DNA from: CAZGVW01 sp964529265
Lineage (GTDB): Bacteria; Planctomycetota; Phycisphaerae; Phycisphaerales; UBA1924
Direction of reading: 5' to 3'
NCBI GenBank assembly: GCA_964529265.1
Contig: CAZGVW010000190.1
Location: 1-64,000, forward strand
Length of the DNA: 64,000 nt
The notes beneath the pieces are model-generated. The model did not search any database. It was not told the origin of the DNA and saw nothing but the letters and a program-made list of their open reading frames with translations. The translations under genes and the position numbers were made by a program. Shown here piece by piece: positions 53,280 through 63,715 of the stretch (positions within the stretch are counted from its first letter, which is position 1; every line of letters starts with the position of its first letter).

Positions 53280-54278
53280 ATGACCGCCCCCGCCAGCCAA
53301 TCCTGGACGACCCGATCGCTCCTTCGCTGGATGACCGAGGCGTTTTCCCGCGCCGAGATCGATTCGCCGCGTTTGTGCGCCGAAATGCTGCTTTCGCACG
53401 TCATCGGGTGCGATCGCCTCCGCCTCTACATGGAAGCCGACCGCCCCGCCTCCCCCCTGGAGCGCGAGAACCTGCGCTCCCTCGTCGCCCGGGCCCTGAA
53501 GCACGAGCCCGTCCAGTACCTCGTCGGCGAGGCGTGGTTCTTCTCCCTTCCCCTCCGGGCCGATTCCCGCGCCCTGATACCGCGGCCATCCACCGAGACA
53601 CTTGTCGAGACCATCCTTCGCCACGCCCGAATGACCCCCGGCTTCGATCGCGCCACCATCGCCGACGTCTGCGCCGGAGGCGGCTGCATCGCGGTCGCGC
53701 TGCTCAAGAACCTGCCGGACGCCCGCGCCGCGGCGTGCGATATTTCTCTAAGAGCGCTCGAACTGGCGCGCGAAAACGCCCATCGGCACGGAGTAGGCGA
53801 CCGAATGGACTTCCTGGACGGCGACCTGCTCGACCCCCTCCTCCGCCACCCCGCCGGGCGCGACCTCCACTACCTCGTCGCCAACCCCCCCTACATCCCC
53901 GACCATGAGTGGGAGGCGGTTCTGCCCAACGTGAAGGATTTCGAGCCGGAATCCGCACTCCGCGGCGGGCCGGATGGCCTGCAGTTCGTCCGGCCCCTCC
54001 TTGAGCAGGGTCCGGCCCGACTGCGCCCGGGAGGCGTCATGGCGATCGAAATTGCCGCTTCAACCGCGGAATTGGCGCTCGAACTCGCTTCAGCTCAGTC
54101 CGGCCTGGAGGCCCCGCGCATCGAGAACGACCTGGACGGCCTCCCCCGCGTGCTGATCGCCCGCCGGCGCGAAACCCGGCCCGCCCATACCGAGGCCCGG
54201 GTCAGCCAGCCGATCCGGCACGCGCCAGAAGGGCCTTCCGCACCTCGTCCAGAAGCCGCTCCATCTGGAACGGTTTGA
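53280..54278 (+). CDS. prmC: Release factor glutamine methyltransferase PrmC
   Basis: Methylates the GGQ glutamine of RF1/RF2. The 332-residue protein has the N-terminal helical domain (RAEIDSPRLCAEMLLSHVIG), the loop VQYLVGEAWFFSLPLRAD, SAM motif ADVCAGGGCIAVALL (an odd CAGGG in place of the GTGSG form) and the catalytic NPPYIPDHEW. About 40 extra residues at the C-terminus (ETRPAHTEARVSQPIRHAPE) arise because the frame runs 77 bases into the convergent receiver gene. Confidence 0.92.
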   Translation: MTAPASQSWTTRSLLRWMTEAFSRAEIDSPRLCAEMLLSHVIGCDRLRLYMEADRPASPLERENLRSLVARALKHEPVQYLVGEAWFFSLPLRADSRALIPRPSTETLVETILRHARMTPGFDRATIADVCAGGGCIAVALLKNLPDARAAACDISLRALELARENAHRHGVGDRMDFLDGDLLDPLLRHPAGRDLHYLVANPPYIPDHEWEAVLPNVKDFEPESALRGGPDGLQFVRPLLEQGPARLRPGGVMAIEIAASTAELALELASAQSGLEAPRIENDLDGLPRVLIARRRETRPAHTEARVSQPIRHAPEGPSAPRPEAAPSGTV

Positions 54279-55941
54279 ACAGCACGCACTGCAGCCCTTC
54301 CTGGCTGGCGCGCACGATCGAGTGGTGCGGGTCGTAGCCGAATCCGGTCATCAGAATCACCGGAATCTCGCGATCGAGCGCCTTTGCCGCGGAAAACACC
54401 TCGTATCCGTTGCGATCCGGCATTTTGATGTCGGAAACCACCAGATCGAAGCCCTCCCGCCGCTCCCCCGCCGCCTCCAGCGCCGTCACCGCCGTCGCGC
54501 CATCTCCGCAGATCGTGACCACGCTGCCGCGGCGCTCCAGAACGTCGCGAATCGTCTCCCGGATCGCCGCCTCGTCGTCCGCCACCAGAACCCGGCGCCC
54601 CTTGAGCGCCGGATCGACGTTCTCGTCCCTGAGAGCCTTTTCCGCGCCGAGGATCGTCCGCGGCCCCTGGGCCACCTCGCGGATCCGCCGCCGGATCGCC
54701 TCCACGTCGCGCACGATGCGGTCCACGTGCTGGGCCGCGTCCGGGCTCATCGCGGGCTGCGTGCGGAGCCACTCGCACTCGGCGGCGAGGTCGTCCAGCG
54801 GCTCCCGCACCTCGCCCTCCACGCGCCCGCTCACGGCTTCGTTGGTGGAAGATCGCTCCACCACGAGCAGATCGAGAATGTGCAGCGCCATGGCGATCGA
54901 ACGCGAGAAAATCTCCGCAAAACGCACGTCTTCCTCAGAAAACGCTCCGGTTTGACCGCTTTCGGCGTTGAACACCCCGATTACGCGATCGTGAATGACC
55001 AGCGGCGTCGTCAGCGACGACCCCGCATGGGCCAGCCCCGGCTTGTACAGCGGGTCCCGGGACGTGTCCCGGCAGAGGTAACTCTTCCCCGTCACCGCGA
55101 CGTACCCGATGATGCCATTTCCGGTGGCCCGGGCGAACACCTCCCGCAGCGCCGTCTCCGGCGGCAGGCCCGTGCTCATGACCAGATCAAGCCGGCCGGT
55201 GTCCCGATCGAGCAACCTGATCGTGAAATGATCGAAATGCATCAGTTCGTGCGCCGCCTGCACGATTTTGTCCTGAAGCAGCGCCAGACGCTCCCCCGCG
55301 TGCATCTGCCGCACCGCGTCCGCGTCAAGGCGCATCAACTCGCGCCCCGTGTTGTCAATGGCCTCAATCTTCTGCTGGATGCTCCGCGATTCCGTCACCT
55401 CCACGATGACGCACGCCACCGCCTCCAACGTCCGCGGCTCTCCATCAGCCGAGCCCGCCGCTTCCTTCGACAGCACCGGCGAAACCACGAGTTCGTACAC
55501 CCGCTCCCCGTCCGCCGACACGATGTCCGACCGCCACGACGCCCGCTCGCCATTCTCCACGCCCGCGCCAAGCCCCCGCCGGAACCGCTCCGAAGCCGCC
55601 CGGCATTCCGCGGCAATCCGATCCCGCGTTCGGGCGCTGAACCGATTGAAACGGTCGTTCCCCCAGAGCACCGCGCCCTCCGGCGTCGCCAGGCACACGC
55701 CCTCGCCGATGGCGTTCAGCAGGGCGACCGCCTGCCTGTCCACCAGCCCGCGCTCCAGCGGCAGGAAGTCGCCCATCTCGGCAAGCACGACCCGCGCCTC
55801 ATCGCCCGCAAGCGATTCCGCCGCCTCGCCGGGCTTCATCGTCACGACCTCGAAGTGCTCCCTCAGCGCAGACGCCAACGCATCGGCGGGAACGTTCGGC
55901 CCGCCAAGAAGGAGCAACTTCGTGCGACGACCCTTATCCAT
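54202..55941 (-). CDS. PAS-GAF-receiver regulatory protein with degenerate DHp
   Basis: A 579-residue soluble protein. Order: N-terminal Rossmann-like part (TKLLLLGGPNVPADAL), PAS-like region (AIGEGVCLATPEGAVLWGND, ~90-230), GAF domain (~265-405; FTIRLLDRDTGRLDLVMSTG), a helical pair like a histidine kinase dimerisation domain but without the histidine (GEVREPLDDL), and a C-terminal receiver (VLVADDEAAIRE, phosphoacceptor Asp in VVSDIKMPDRNG, Lys in LFKPFQ). There is no ATPase domain, so it cannot autophosphorylate. Its input kinase is unknown. The ATG at 55941 is chosen because upstream codons are low-complexity. Confidence 0.87.
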   Translation of the reverse strand: MDKGRRTKLLLLGGPNVPADALASALREHFEVVTMKPGEAAESLAGDEARVVLAEMGDFLPLERGLVDRQAVALLNAIGEGVCLATPEGAVLWGNDRFNRFSARTRDRIAAECRAASERFRRGLGAGVENGERASWRSDIVSADGERVYELVVSPVLSKEAAGSADGEPRTLEAVACVIVEVTESRSIQQKIEAIDNTGRELMRLDADAVRQMHAGERLALLQDKIVQAAHELMHFDHFTIRLLDRDTGRLDLVMSTGLPPETALREVFARATGNGIIGYVAVTGKSYLCRDTSRDPLYKPGLAHAGSSLTTPLVIHDRVIGVFNAESGQTGAFSEEDVRFAEIFSRSIAMALHILDLLVVERSSTNEAVSGRVEGEVREPLDDLAAECEWLRTQPAMSPDAAQHVDRIVRDVEAIRRRIREVAQGPRTILGAEKALRDENVDPALKGRRVLVADDEAAIRETIRDVLERRGSVVTICGDGATAVTALEAAGERREGFDLVVSDIKMPDRNGYEVFSAAKALDREIPVILMTGFGYDPHHSIVRASQEGLQCVLFKPFQMERLLDEVRKALLARAGSAG

Positions 55942-56270
55942 CGAAGAACGGCGCCAGCGATGACGCCGACCGCGCCTCTCCCTCGCTCGCCCGGAACTCC
56001 AGACCGACCCTCGCCCTGCGCCCCCGGACACTCCGGACGCCCCGGACACCCCGGACCCTCCGAACCCGGCCCCGGGACCCCCAAACCGGGCCCGCGCCCG
56101 CCGGGCCGTGGCCCGCGTCCGCATTGCAGGTCAGTCTACGACTCCTTCCGGCCATCATCCACTATGTTCCAAGGGGCCTCCGGACCGATGCTGGTGTGCG
56201 CCGCCGCTCCGGAATCACGCAACCGGACCCCGTTTGACATCGGACAAACAGCGCGAGGTGCTCCTGCCCT
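55942..56270. other. Divergent intergenic region
   Basis: Space between the receiver protein and the ABC operon. Apart from the simple-repeat block there is a Pro/Arg-type GC-rich stretch with no ORF of coding character. No clear promoter was found. Confidence 0.55.
55998..56098. repeat. CCGGACACC/CCGGAACCC simple repeat block
   Basis: Tandem units of CCCCGGACA, CTCCGGACG and CCCCGGACC. If read in one frame on the minus strand they would encode a Gly-x-Ser/Val-Ser-Gly-type pattern. The unit resembles those inside the guanine deaminase and ftsL genes. Confidence 0.7.
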
Positions 56271-57250
<980 letters not shown>

Positions 57251-57254
<4 letters not shown>

Positions 57255-57967
57255 AGCCGCTGCTGGCCATCGCGGGGCGCGAGTATGCCTCATTCTTCCG
57301 CCTGCCGATCGGCTGGGTGGTCATCGCGCTGTTCCTGGCGCTCGCCGGATTCGTGTTCGCGCTGGGGTCGCTGCAGCCCGGCGAACCCGCGACGCTTCAA
57401 TCGTTCTTCAACCTCGTCTCCTGGCTCATGATCTTCATTGCGCCCGCCATCTCGATGCGGCTGGTCTCGGATGAACTGCGCTCGGGCGCCATCGAGCCCC
57501 TGATGACGGCGCCCGTCTCCGACTGGCAGGTCATTGCGGGCAAGTACGCGGGCGGCGTGGCGTTCCTCTTCACGATCCTCGCGCCGACGCTGGTGTACGC
57601 CCTCGTCCTGGAGTGGCTCGCCGACCCCGATCCGGGGCCGATCCTCGCGGGATATCTCGGCGTCGCGCTGATGGGCATGCTGTACCTCGCTGTGGGGCTC
57701 CTTGCCTCCACGCTCACGGCGAATCAGATCGTGGCGTTTCTGGGCGCCCTCTTCGCGCTGCTGCTCGTGCGGATGGCGACCGTCTGGGGCGCCCGCTTCG
57801 TCGAGCCGCCTTTCACCGACGCGCTGTACGCACTCTCAGTCGATCTCCGCGTCGCGGATTTCTCGCGAGGCGTCATCGATACCTCGCACATCGTCTTCTT
57901 CCTCGCGGCGTCCGCCTGGTTCATCGTGCTCGCGGTCGTCGCGCTCGAATCCAGGAGGTGGCGATGA
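57251..57967 (+). CDS. ABC-2 type permease (GldF-like)
   Basis: A 238-residue membrane protein with six predicted helices, for example VVIALFLALAGFVFALG, LVSWLMIFIAPAISMRL and FFLAASAWFIVLAVVAL. The conserved stretch RLVSDELRSGAIEPLMTAPV is the ABC-2/GldF coupling region. It is joined to the ATPase gene by an ATGA overlap and to the next gene by another, so the three products are made together. The substrate is unknown. Confidence 0.93.
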
Positions 57968-60168
57968 GCAAGACGCTCGAGCCGCCGCTCGACAGTCCAC
58001 GCGCGCCTGCCGCTGCGCCGAAGGCCCAGCCAGTGAAGCCATCCGCGCCAACCCGGCATGCCGCGGCCCGCCGCGCGCGATACGGCCTCTCCACCGCCGT
58101 CCTGCTCATGGCCGCCACCGCGCTGTGCGGCGTCGCGATGTGGATCGGCGCCGAAGCGCGGGCCCGCTTCGATGTCACTTCCACGCGCGAGCACACGCTT
58201 TCACCCCGAACGAAGCGGCTCCTCTCCACGCTCGATCAGCCGCACGAGGTCATCATCGTCGGCGATTTCGCCGGCCTCGATCGCCGCGCTCGGACCAAGG
58301 TCGAGGACGTGCTCGGCGAGTTCGAGCGGGCCACGCCCTTCATCACGGTCCAGCCGCTCGATTCCGTCTCGCCCGCCGACCGCGCCTCCTACTCCGCGCT
58401 GCTCGACAGGCTCGCGGGTCTGCACCGGCCGAAGATCGAGGCGCACGCCAACGCTGTTCGCAGCGCCATCGCCACCGTCGAGGGCCTCGCGGCCTCGCTC
58501 CCCGCGCTCGCGCGCGCCATGAGCGACCTGGCGACGTCCATGCCCGCCACGGATGCCCGCCGCGCCCCCCTGACGGCGAACGCCGGAGTGGTGGACGCCT
58601 TCGCCCGCGACCTCGCGGCTCTCGCCACCGATTCCACCGCCGCGCTCGAGAAGCCCGTCGCGGGATCATCCTTCGTCGATGTTGACGCCGTGCGGGCCAT
58701 GGTCGCGAGCCCGCTCGCGCGACTCTCGCGCGAGCTGCTCAATTTGCGCGAGTACAGCCGCACGCTCACCGTCGCGCTCGAAGTTGAGGCGCCGGAGCGC
58801 GCTAAATCCGCCAGCGCGATCGCGCAACTGGCCGCTTCGGCCCGCGATGAGGCCGCCCGCGTCGCCGACAGCCTCGAGCGGCTCGGCAACCTCGAACTCA
58901 CGTTCATCGTGCGCACGATCGAGGCGGGCCCGGCCGCGGTGATCGTCGCGCCCTCCGGCGCCACGGCGATCCGGTTCGATGCGCTCTTCCCCGCCACCCA
59001 GACCATCGACGCCGCGGGCGCCGCGAGCGCGGAACTCCGCTTCGCGGGCGAGGAACTGCTCGCCACCGCCATCGGCACGCTCAACAACCCGAACAACCCG
59101 CTCATCGTGCTCGTGCACGCCCAGCCCCAGCCGCTGCTCGACCAGGTCGGCGAGCCCGCATCACCGGAGGTCGGCCGGTCGATCGGCCGCCTGCTCGCCC
59201 GGCTGCGTCTCCGCGGCATGCTCGTCACCGAATGGCCCGCGGCCATCTCCGCCTCGAAGCCGGGCCTGGAGCGTCTGGACCCGGATGGTCGCAGACCTGT
59301 GGTGTGGATCGTGCTCGGCCCGGGCGCCTTCGGCGCCGAGGCGGCGTCGCGGATTGATGCGCTGGCCGCGGCCGCGCGCCGGCTTGTGGAGGACAACGCG
59401 AACATCCTTGCCTGCGTCGAGCCCTCATCCCTTCCAGCCGTCGGAGACGAGGACCCGATCGCCGCGGCGCTCGCTCCGCTCGGCCTGAAGGTCGATTCCG
59501 GTCGCCCGCTCGTGTTCCGGCAGAACGCTCCGACGGGCGCCACGGTGTCTCCCGGCAGCGCATTCGCGCCGCAGAACGGCGAGCACCCAGTCGCCGTCGC
59601 CATCAATGGGCTGACCACACTCCTCCCGTGGCCCGTATCGATGGCCGCCTCGGATCAGGCGTCCGCCGGCGTGTGGCCGCTTGTCGAAGTTGCGGCGAGC
59701 GGCGACATCTGGGGCGAAGCGCAGTGGCTCCAGTTCCGCGCCCTGTCGCCGGCGCAGCGCACGCTGCTCTCCTCGCAGCCGACGCCAGAACCGGCGAAGG
59801 ACAACGTCGGGGGGCCGTGGATCATCGCCGCCGCGGCGGAGCGGTTGCGCGCCCAGTTCCCCGCGCCCCAGCGCGCGGTCGTCGTCGGCGCGCACGGCTG
59901 GTTCTTTGATGAGTTCACGCAGGCCTCGCGCATGGTGGACGGCCTGCCCGACCCTCTGCACCCGGGCAACGGCGAACTGCTGGAGGCTTCGATCTACTGG
60001 CTTGCGGGCATGGACGATCTCATCGCGGCCGGGCCGCGCAGCATGCGCATTTCACGGATCGAGCCTCTCGCGCCGGCCCGGCTCACGGCCCTCCGCTGGG
60101 CGATCATCGTGGGTCTTCCCGCTCTGACGCTGGCGCTGGGCGCGGCCCTTCGGTATTTCCGGGACTGA
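57964..60168 (+). CDS. GldG-like ABC auxiliary protein
   Basis: A 734-residue protein with a basic N-terminus, a membrane helix (~40-62), a large extracytoplasmic part and a final helix (~710-730). FDVTSTREHTLSPRTKRLL and PHEVIIVGDFAG are the start of the ABC-transporter auxiliary (GldG, PF09822-type) domain; the middle is Ala-rich and helical (residues ~150-310). In gliding bacteria GldG partners GldA and GldF; no other gliding genes are here, so a different export role is likely. The start is fixed by the ATGA overlap. Confidence 0.87.
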   Translation: MSKTLEPPLDSPRAPAAAPKAQPVKPSAPTRHAAARRARYGLSTAVLLMAATALCGVAMWIGAEARARFDVTSTREHTLSPRTKRLLSTLDQPHEVIIVGDFAGLDRRARTKVEDVLGEFERATPFITVQPLDSVSPADRASYSALLDRLAGLHRPKIEAHANAVRSAIATVEGLAASLPALARAMSDLATSMPATDARRAPLTANAGVVDAFARDLAALATDSTAALEKPVAGSSFVDVDAVRAMVASPLARLSRELLNLREYSRTLTVALEVEAPERAKSASAIAQLAASARDEAARVADSLERLGNLELTFIVRTIEAGPAAVIVAPSGATAIRFDALFPATQTIDAAGAASAELRFAGEELLATAIGTLNNPNNPLIVLVHAQPQPLLDQVGEPASPEVGRSIGRLLARLRLRGMLVTEWPAAISASKPGLERLDPDGRRPVVWIVLGPGAFGAEAASRIDALAAAARRLVEDNANILACVEPSSLPAVGDEDPIAAALAPLGLKVDSGRPLVFRQNAPTGATVSPGSAFAPQNGEHPVAVAINGLTTLLPWPVSMAASDQASAGVWPLVEVAASGDIWGEAQWLQFRALSPAQRTLLSSQPTPEPAKDNVGGPWIIAAAAERLRAQFPAPQRAVVVGAHGWFFDEFTQASRMVDGLPDPLHPGNGELLEASIYWLAGMDDLIAAGPRSMRISRIEPLAPARLTALRWAIIVGLPALTLALGAALRYFRD

Positions 60169-60211
60169 GGACCGCTCCGCGCCGCCAACAAAGGCCCGGT
60201 CGAATAACACC

Positions 60212-61582
60212 ATGTCGAATCGCGCCCTCATCATCGTGCTTCTTCTCCTGTCGCTGGCCATCGGCGCGGTGTTCCTGATCCGCGGCGGCGCGAGATCACC
60301 GGGGGACGGCGCGGCCTCGCGCCTCCCGGGCTTCGACGCGGCGAAAGTGGTCTCCATCACCGTCGCGCCTGCGCCAGGCCGTCCCAGGGAGATCATCGAG
60401 CGCACGGACATCGGCGGATGGGCGCTGCGGATCGAGGGCGCGCCATTCGCGCCCTGGCCCGTTATTCCCGCGCGCGTCCGCGGCTTGCTCTCCGTGCTCG
60501 ATCGCCTGCCCCTTCAGCCCGCCCCCAGCGCCGATGCAGCCCGATCGCTTCCTCAGGACGCCACGACGGTGGTGTTCGGCCACGAAGACGGAGCGGATTC
60601 GACGCTGCGGATCGCCCCCGGCGGAGTCGGCGGACGACGCCTCATCGAAACCGGCGACGGCGATCGCTTCTACATCGAAGAGGACCTGCACGCGGTATTC
60701 ACCAGCCCCGGCCCCCGCGGCTGGCGCGATACATCCGCCATGCCCGGCGTCGGCGCCGGCGTTTCGCGGCTGGAGGTCGCCACGCCGGAGCGATCGATCC
60801 GCCTGGAGCGGGCCGGGCCGCGCTGGATCATGCTCTTGCCCATCGCCGCGCGGGCCGATGCGGGCGCGGTGGAGCGGCTCATCACGGCCGTCTCTTCGAT
60901 CGCGATCGATCGCTTTCTCGACGAGGGCGCGCCGACAAGGGAATCGGCGGGCCTCCTCGCGCCCGCCCTCGCCATCAGGGCGGTCACGGTCGCGCGGCGC
61001 CTCGATGAGCAATCGGGCGATGCCCGTCAGACGCCGCACGAGCGCACGCTCTCGATCGGCGCTCCGGCGGATATCGGCGGGGCGACGCTGTACGCCTCGC
61101 CCGACGAAGGCGCCACCGTGTTCGTCATCGGCGCGGAGTCTGTGTCAAAGATCCCGCTCGATCCGCTGACGCTCATCGATCGCCGGGCGAGCGCTGTGCT
61201 CGCGGCGGATATTGCAGGCCTCGCCATCGAGACATCGGAGGGCGCCCGTCGCTTCACACGCACCGCGCAGGGCTGGGTTCAGGACGAGCGCGATGCTTCA
61301 ACCGCCGCGGTCGCCGAAGCGGACATTGCCGAAGTGATTGCGCTCCTCACCGGCGCCGCCGCGGCCCGCATACCCCCGGGCGCCCCCGCTGACCTCCGGC
61401 CGATCGGCTCGATCGCGCTGCTCGGCTTCGACGGCGGCCCGCTCGAGACGCACACCTTCGGCGCCGCCGGGCAGGAACTCGTCATCGCGTCGCACGATGT
61501 CCCCGGCGCGGAGTCGGCCATCCACCGCGCGTATGCGGCGCCCGTTCCGGCGCTGCTCAGGCCGCGTCGAGCAGCCGATTGA
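60212..61582 (+). CDS. DUF4340-type membrane-anchored protein
   Basis: A 456-residue protein with an N-terminal helix (ALIIVLLLLSLAIGAVFLI) and an extracytoplasmic part of repeated beta domains (GWALRIEGAPFAPWPVIPAR, RSIRLERAGPRWIMLLPI). DUF4340 proteins usually follow GldG-like genes in ABC-2 operons, as here, which is the main support. It overlaps the convergent zinc-ribbon gene by 26 bases. Confidence 0.8.
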   Translation: MSNRALIIVLLLLSLAIGAVFLIRGGARSPGDGAASRLPGFDAAKVVSITVAPAPGRPREIIERTDIGGWALRIEGAPFAPWPVIPARVRGLLSVLDRLPLQPAPSADAARSLPQDATTVVFGHEDGADSTLRIAPGGVGGRRLIETGDGDRFYIEEDLHAVFTSPGPRGWRDTSAMPGVGAGVSRLEVATPERSIRLERAGPRWIMLLPIAARADAGAVERLITAVSSIAIDRFLDEGAPTRESAGLLAPALAIRAVTVARRLDEQSGDARQTPHERTLSIGAPADIGGATLYASPDEGATVFVIGAESVSKIPLDPLTLIDRRASAVLAADIAGLAIETSEGARRFTRTAQGWVQDERDASTAAVAEADIAEVIALLTGAAAARIPPGAPADLRPIGSIALLGFDGGPLETHTFGAAGQELVIASHDVPGAESAIHRAYAAPVPALLRPRRAAD

Positions 61583-62069
61583 TCACGGCGTTGATGAAGC
61601 CGAAGCGCGAGCCCTGGAACGCGCCTTCGGTTCGCTCCACCGCGGCCCGCTGCGCCTCGCGCAGTTGCCCGGCCAGGCCCCGGAGCGCTTCCGGCGCCTT
61701 GTCCTGCCACTCCTCCATCAGCGCCTGAGCCTTCTCCAGTTCGCCGCGCTCCAGCCACAGCCCGGCGCACGATTCGCAGCGGTCAAGGTAGACGCCGGAA
61801 TCGCCGCCGTAGTTGATCGCCCGCATTTCCTCACCGCACCCCGGGCACGCCAGTTGCCGGTCGCGCTCGCCGGCGGGCAGGCCGTACGCCGGCGTCCGCC
61901 GCGACATCTCGCTGCGCAGGGCGTCATCGAACTGCTCGTGGCGGCACGAGACCACGGCGCGCAGTTCGCCCGGGCCGATGAACTCTCCTCCGCACGAGTC
62001 GCAGGAGTGGAAATCCTGTCCCTCGTATTCGATCGGCCTGAGTGTGGATGAGCAGGTGGGGCAGAGCAT
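61557..62069 (-). CDS. Zinc-ribbon (TFIIB-like) protein
   Basis: A 170-residue protein with two zinc ribbons of the zf-TFIIB family: CPTC...CDSCGGEF and CPGCG...CESCAGLWLERGEL. A helical C-terminus (EKAQALMEEWQDKAPEALRG) follows. The role is unknown; DNA or protein binding is likely. GGAGG is eight bases before the ATG at 62069. It is monocistronic and overlaps the end of the preceding + strand gene. Confidence 0.88.
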   Translation of the reverse strand: MLCPTCSSTLRPIEYEGQDFHSCDSCGGEFIGPGELRAVVSCRHEQFDDALRSEMSRRTPAYGLPAGERDRQLACPGCGEEMRAINYGGDSGVYLDRCESCAGLWLERGELEKAQALMEEWQDKAPEALRGLAGQLREAQRAAVERTEGAFQGSRFGFINAVINRLLDAA

Positions 62070-62314
62070 GGTGAATCCCTCCGGACGGCTGAAACGGTTA
62101 AAAACGAGGGTCGGATCGGCATGATTCACGGCCCTCTGAGCCTCCAGCCCGAGGAAACAGCCTCGGCCCGCCCGCAGAGGCGGTTCCGCCCGCGCCACCG
62201 TCCTGATCGTCCCGATTGACCGTTGCTTTCGGCCTGCCAGGCGGGGTACTCTGCCCCTTTCCGGGCCAGACCGGCCGCTGAGAGAGGGGGCCGATCCAGC
62301 GAGGAGGCGCAGCA

Positions 62315-63670
62315 ATGCGGAAGTGTGATATCCGGTTGGCCGCCGCGGCGGGTTTCGTTTCGTGCGTGGCCGGGCTCGCGGGGGCAGGCTCACCCTGCCC
62401 GACATCCGATGGGCCGGATGCGATCATCGATGAGATCCAGAGCGTGAGCCGCTGGGATGAGCTTGACGGCGTGATCGCCTACTCCGCCGGCGTCGTGACG
62501 TGCAACGTGGGCGCGCAGCGCGTGGACTGGAACATCCTCACGCCGCAGCATCCGGTGATCACGATGAATCTGTACCGTCTCAAGGATGGGCGGATCGAGC
62601 AGATCGGCATGTCCTGGGCGCGGCACATGTTCGTGGCGCTGAGCGGCGCCGCGTGCTGCACGTGCGTCGATCCGACCGACGGCTCCGAACTCGGCGTGGG
62701 CTGCTCCACGACGGATTCCGCCAACATCATGGGCGGTCACAACTATCTCTCGCCGCGCTCATCCATTGATGCGAGCCTGGGCATCGTGGGAACGCCGCAA
62801 TTCACCGGCCAGCCGCTTTCGAATATCGATCGCCGGCTGCAGGTCAGGCGCGCTGATCTTGACCCGGCGCTCAACGCCGACGCGATCTACTTCATCGAAA
62901 TGCAGATCGTCGCGGCGGATGACCATGCCGCGGGGAATGCGCTCAACAACGTTTCGCACAGGCAGGTGACGGCGGAGGTCGCGGGCGAGGACATCGATCT
63001 GTTCGTCACGGGCCCCACGTTCGCCGGCGCGGCGGGCGTGTGCGCGTGGGTGGCGGTCGATCCGCAGGTGCATGTCTCGACCGTTGAGAGCCCCGGCGAC
63101 GGGCTGTGTGTTGTGGCGTCGAAGGCCACGCCGCTGCTGAACGGGCGCTGGCTGTACGACTATGCCGTGCAGAACCTGAACTCGCACCGATCGGTGCGGG
63201 CGTTCACGATCGCGTCCGCGGCGGGAGGCGATGTGACGAGTCCGGGCTTCCACGACGTCGAATACCACAGCGGCGATCCGTATGACGGCGCCGATTGGGC
63301 GTTTTCGTTCGATTCCGGCGGCGCGGCGTGGAGCACTTCGACTTTCGGGGAGAATCCGGACGCCAACGCGATCCGCTGGGGCACGATGTACAACTTCTGG
63401 TTCGAAAGCGACGCCCCGCCCGCCGCCATGCCCGGCGCCGCGCAGATGTCGATGTTCCGTCCCGGCGGACCGGACATCGTGGATGCCCCGGTGATCGTCC
63501 CCGCGGATACCTGCCCGGCCGACGTCGATGGCGACGGGGTCGTCGGCGCCGGCGATCTCGCCCTGCTTCTGGGCGGGTGGGGTAGCCCGGGCGCCGCGGA
63601 CCTTAATGGCGACGGGACGGTGGCTTCCGGCGACCTGGCGCTCATGCTGGGCGCCTGGGGCGGCTGCTGA
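62315..63670 (+). CDS. Secreted protein with dockerin-like C-terminus
   Basis: A 451-residue exported protein (signal ~1-24, ending AGLAGAG) of a family known from planctomycetes as exported proteins of unknown function. It is Cys-rich near residues ~113-130 (GAACCTCVDPTDGSELGVGC) and has a possible disulfide-linked beta sandwich (SVRAFTIASAAGGDV, FWFESDAPPAA). The C-terminus has two EF-hand-like units: DVDGDGVVGAGDLALLLGGW and DLNGDGTVASGDLALMLGAW, ending in GC. GAGGAGG precedes the ATG. Confidence 0.82.
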   Translation: MRKCDIRLAAAAGFVSCVAGLAGAGSPCPTSDGPDAIIDEIQSVSRWDELDGVIAYSAGVVTCNVGAQRVDWNILTPQHPVITMNLYRLKDGRIEQIGMSWARHMFVALSGAACCTCVDPTDGSELGVGCSTTDSANIMGGHNYLSPRSSIDASLGIVGTPQFTGQPLSNIDRRLQVRRADLDPALNADAIYFIEMQIVAADDHAAGNALNNVSHRQVTAEVAGEDIDLFVTGPTFAGAAGVCAWVAVDPQVHVSTVESPGDGLCVVASKATPLLNGRWLYDYAVQNLNSHRSVRAFTIASAAGGDVTSPGFHDVEYHSGDPYDGADWAFSFDSGGAAWSTSTFGENPDANAIRWGTMYNFWFESDAPPAAMPGAAQMSMFRPGGPDIVDAPVIVPADTCPADVDGDGVVGAGDLALLLGGWGSPGAADLNGDGTVASGDLALMLGAWGGC

Positions 63671-63715
63671 GGCCGGATCGACGCGGCAGCGTCGGCGGCG
63701 CACAATGCGGGACGC

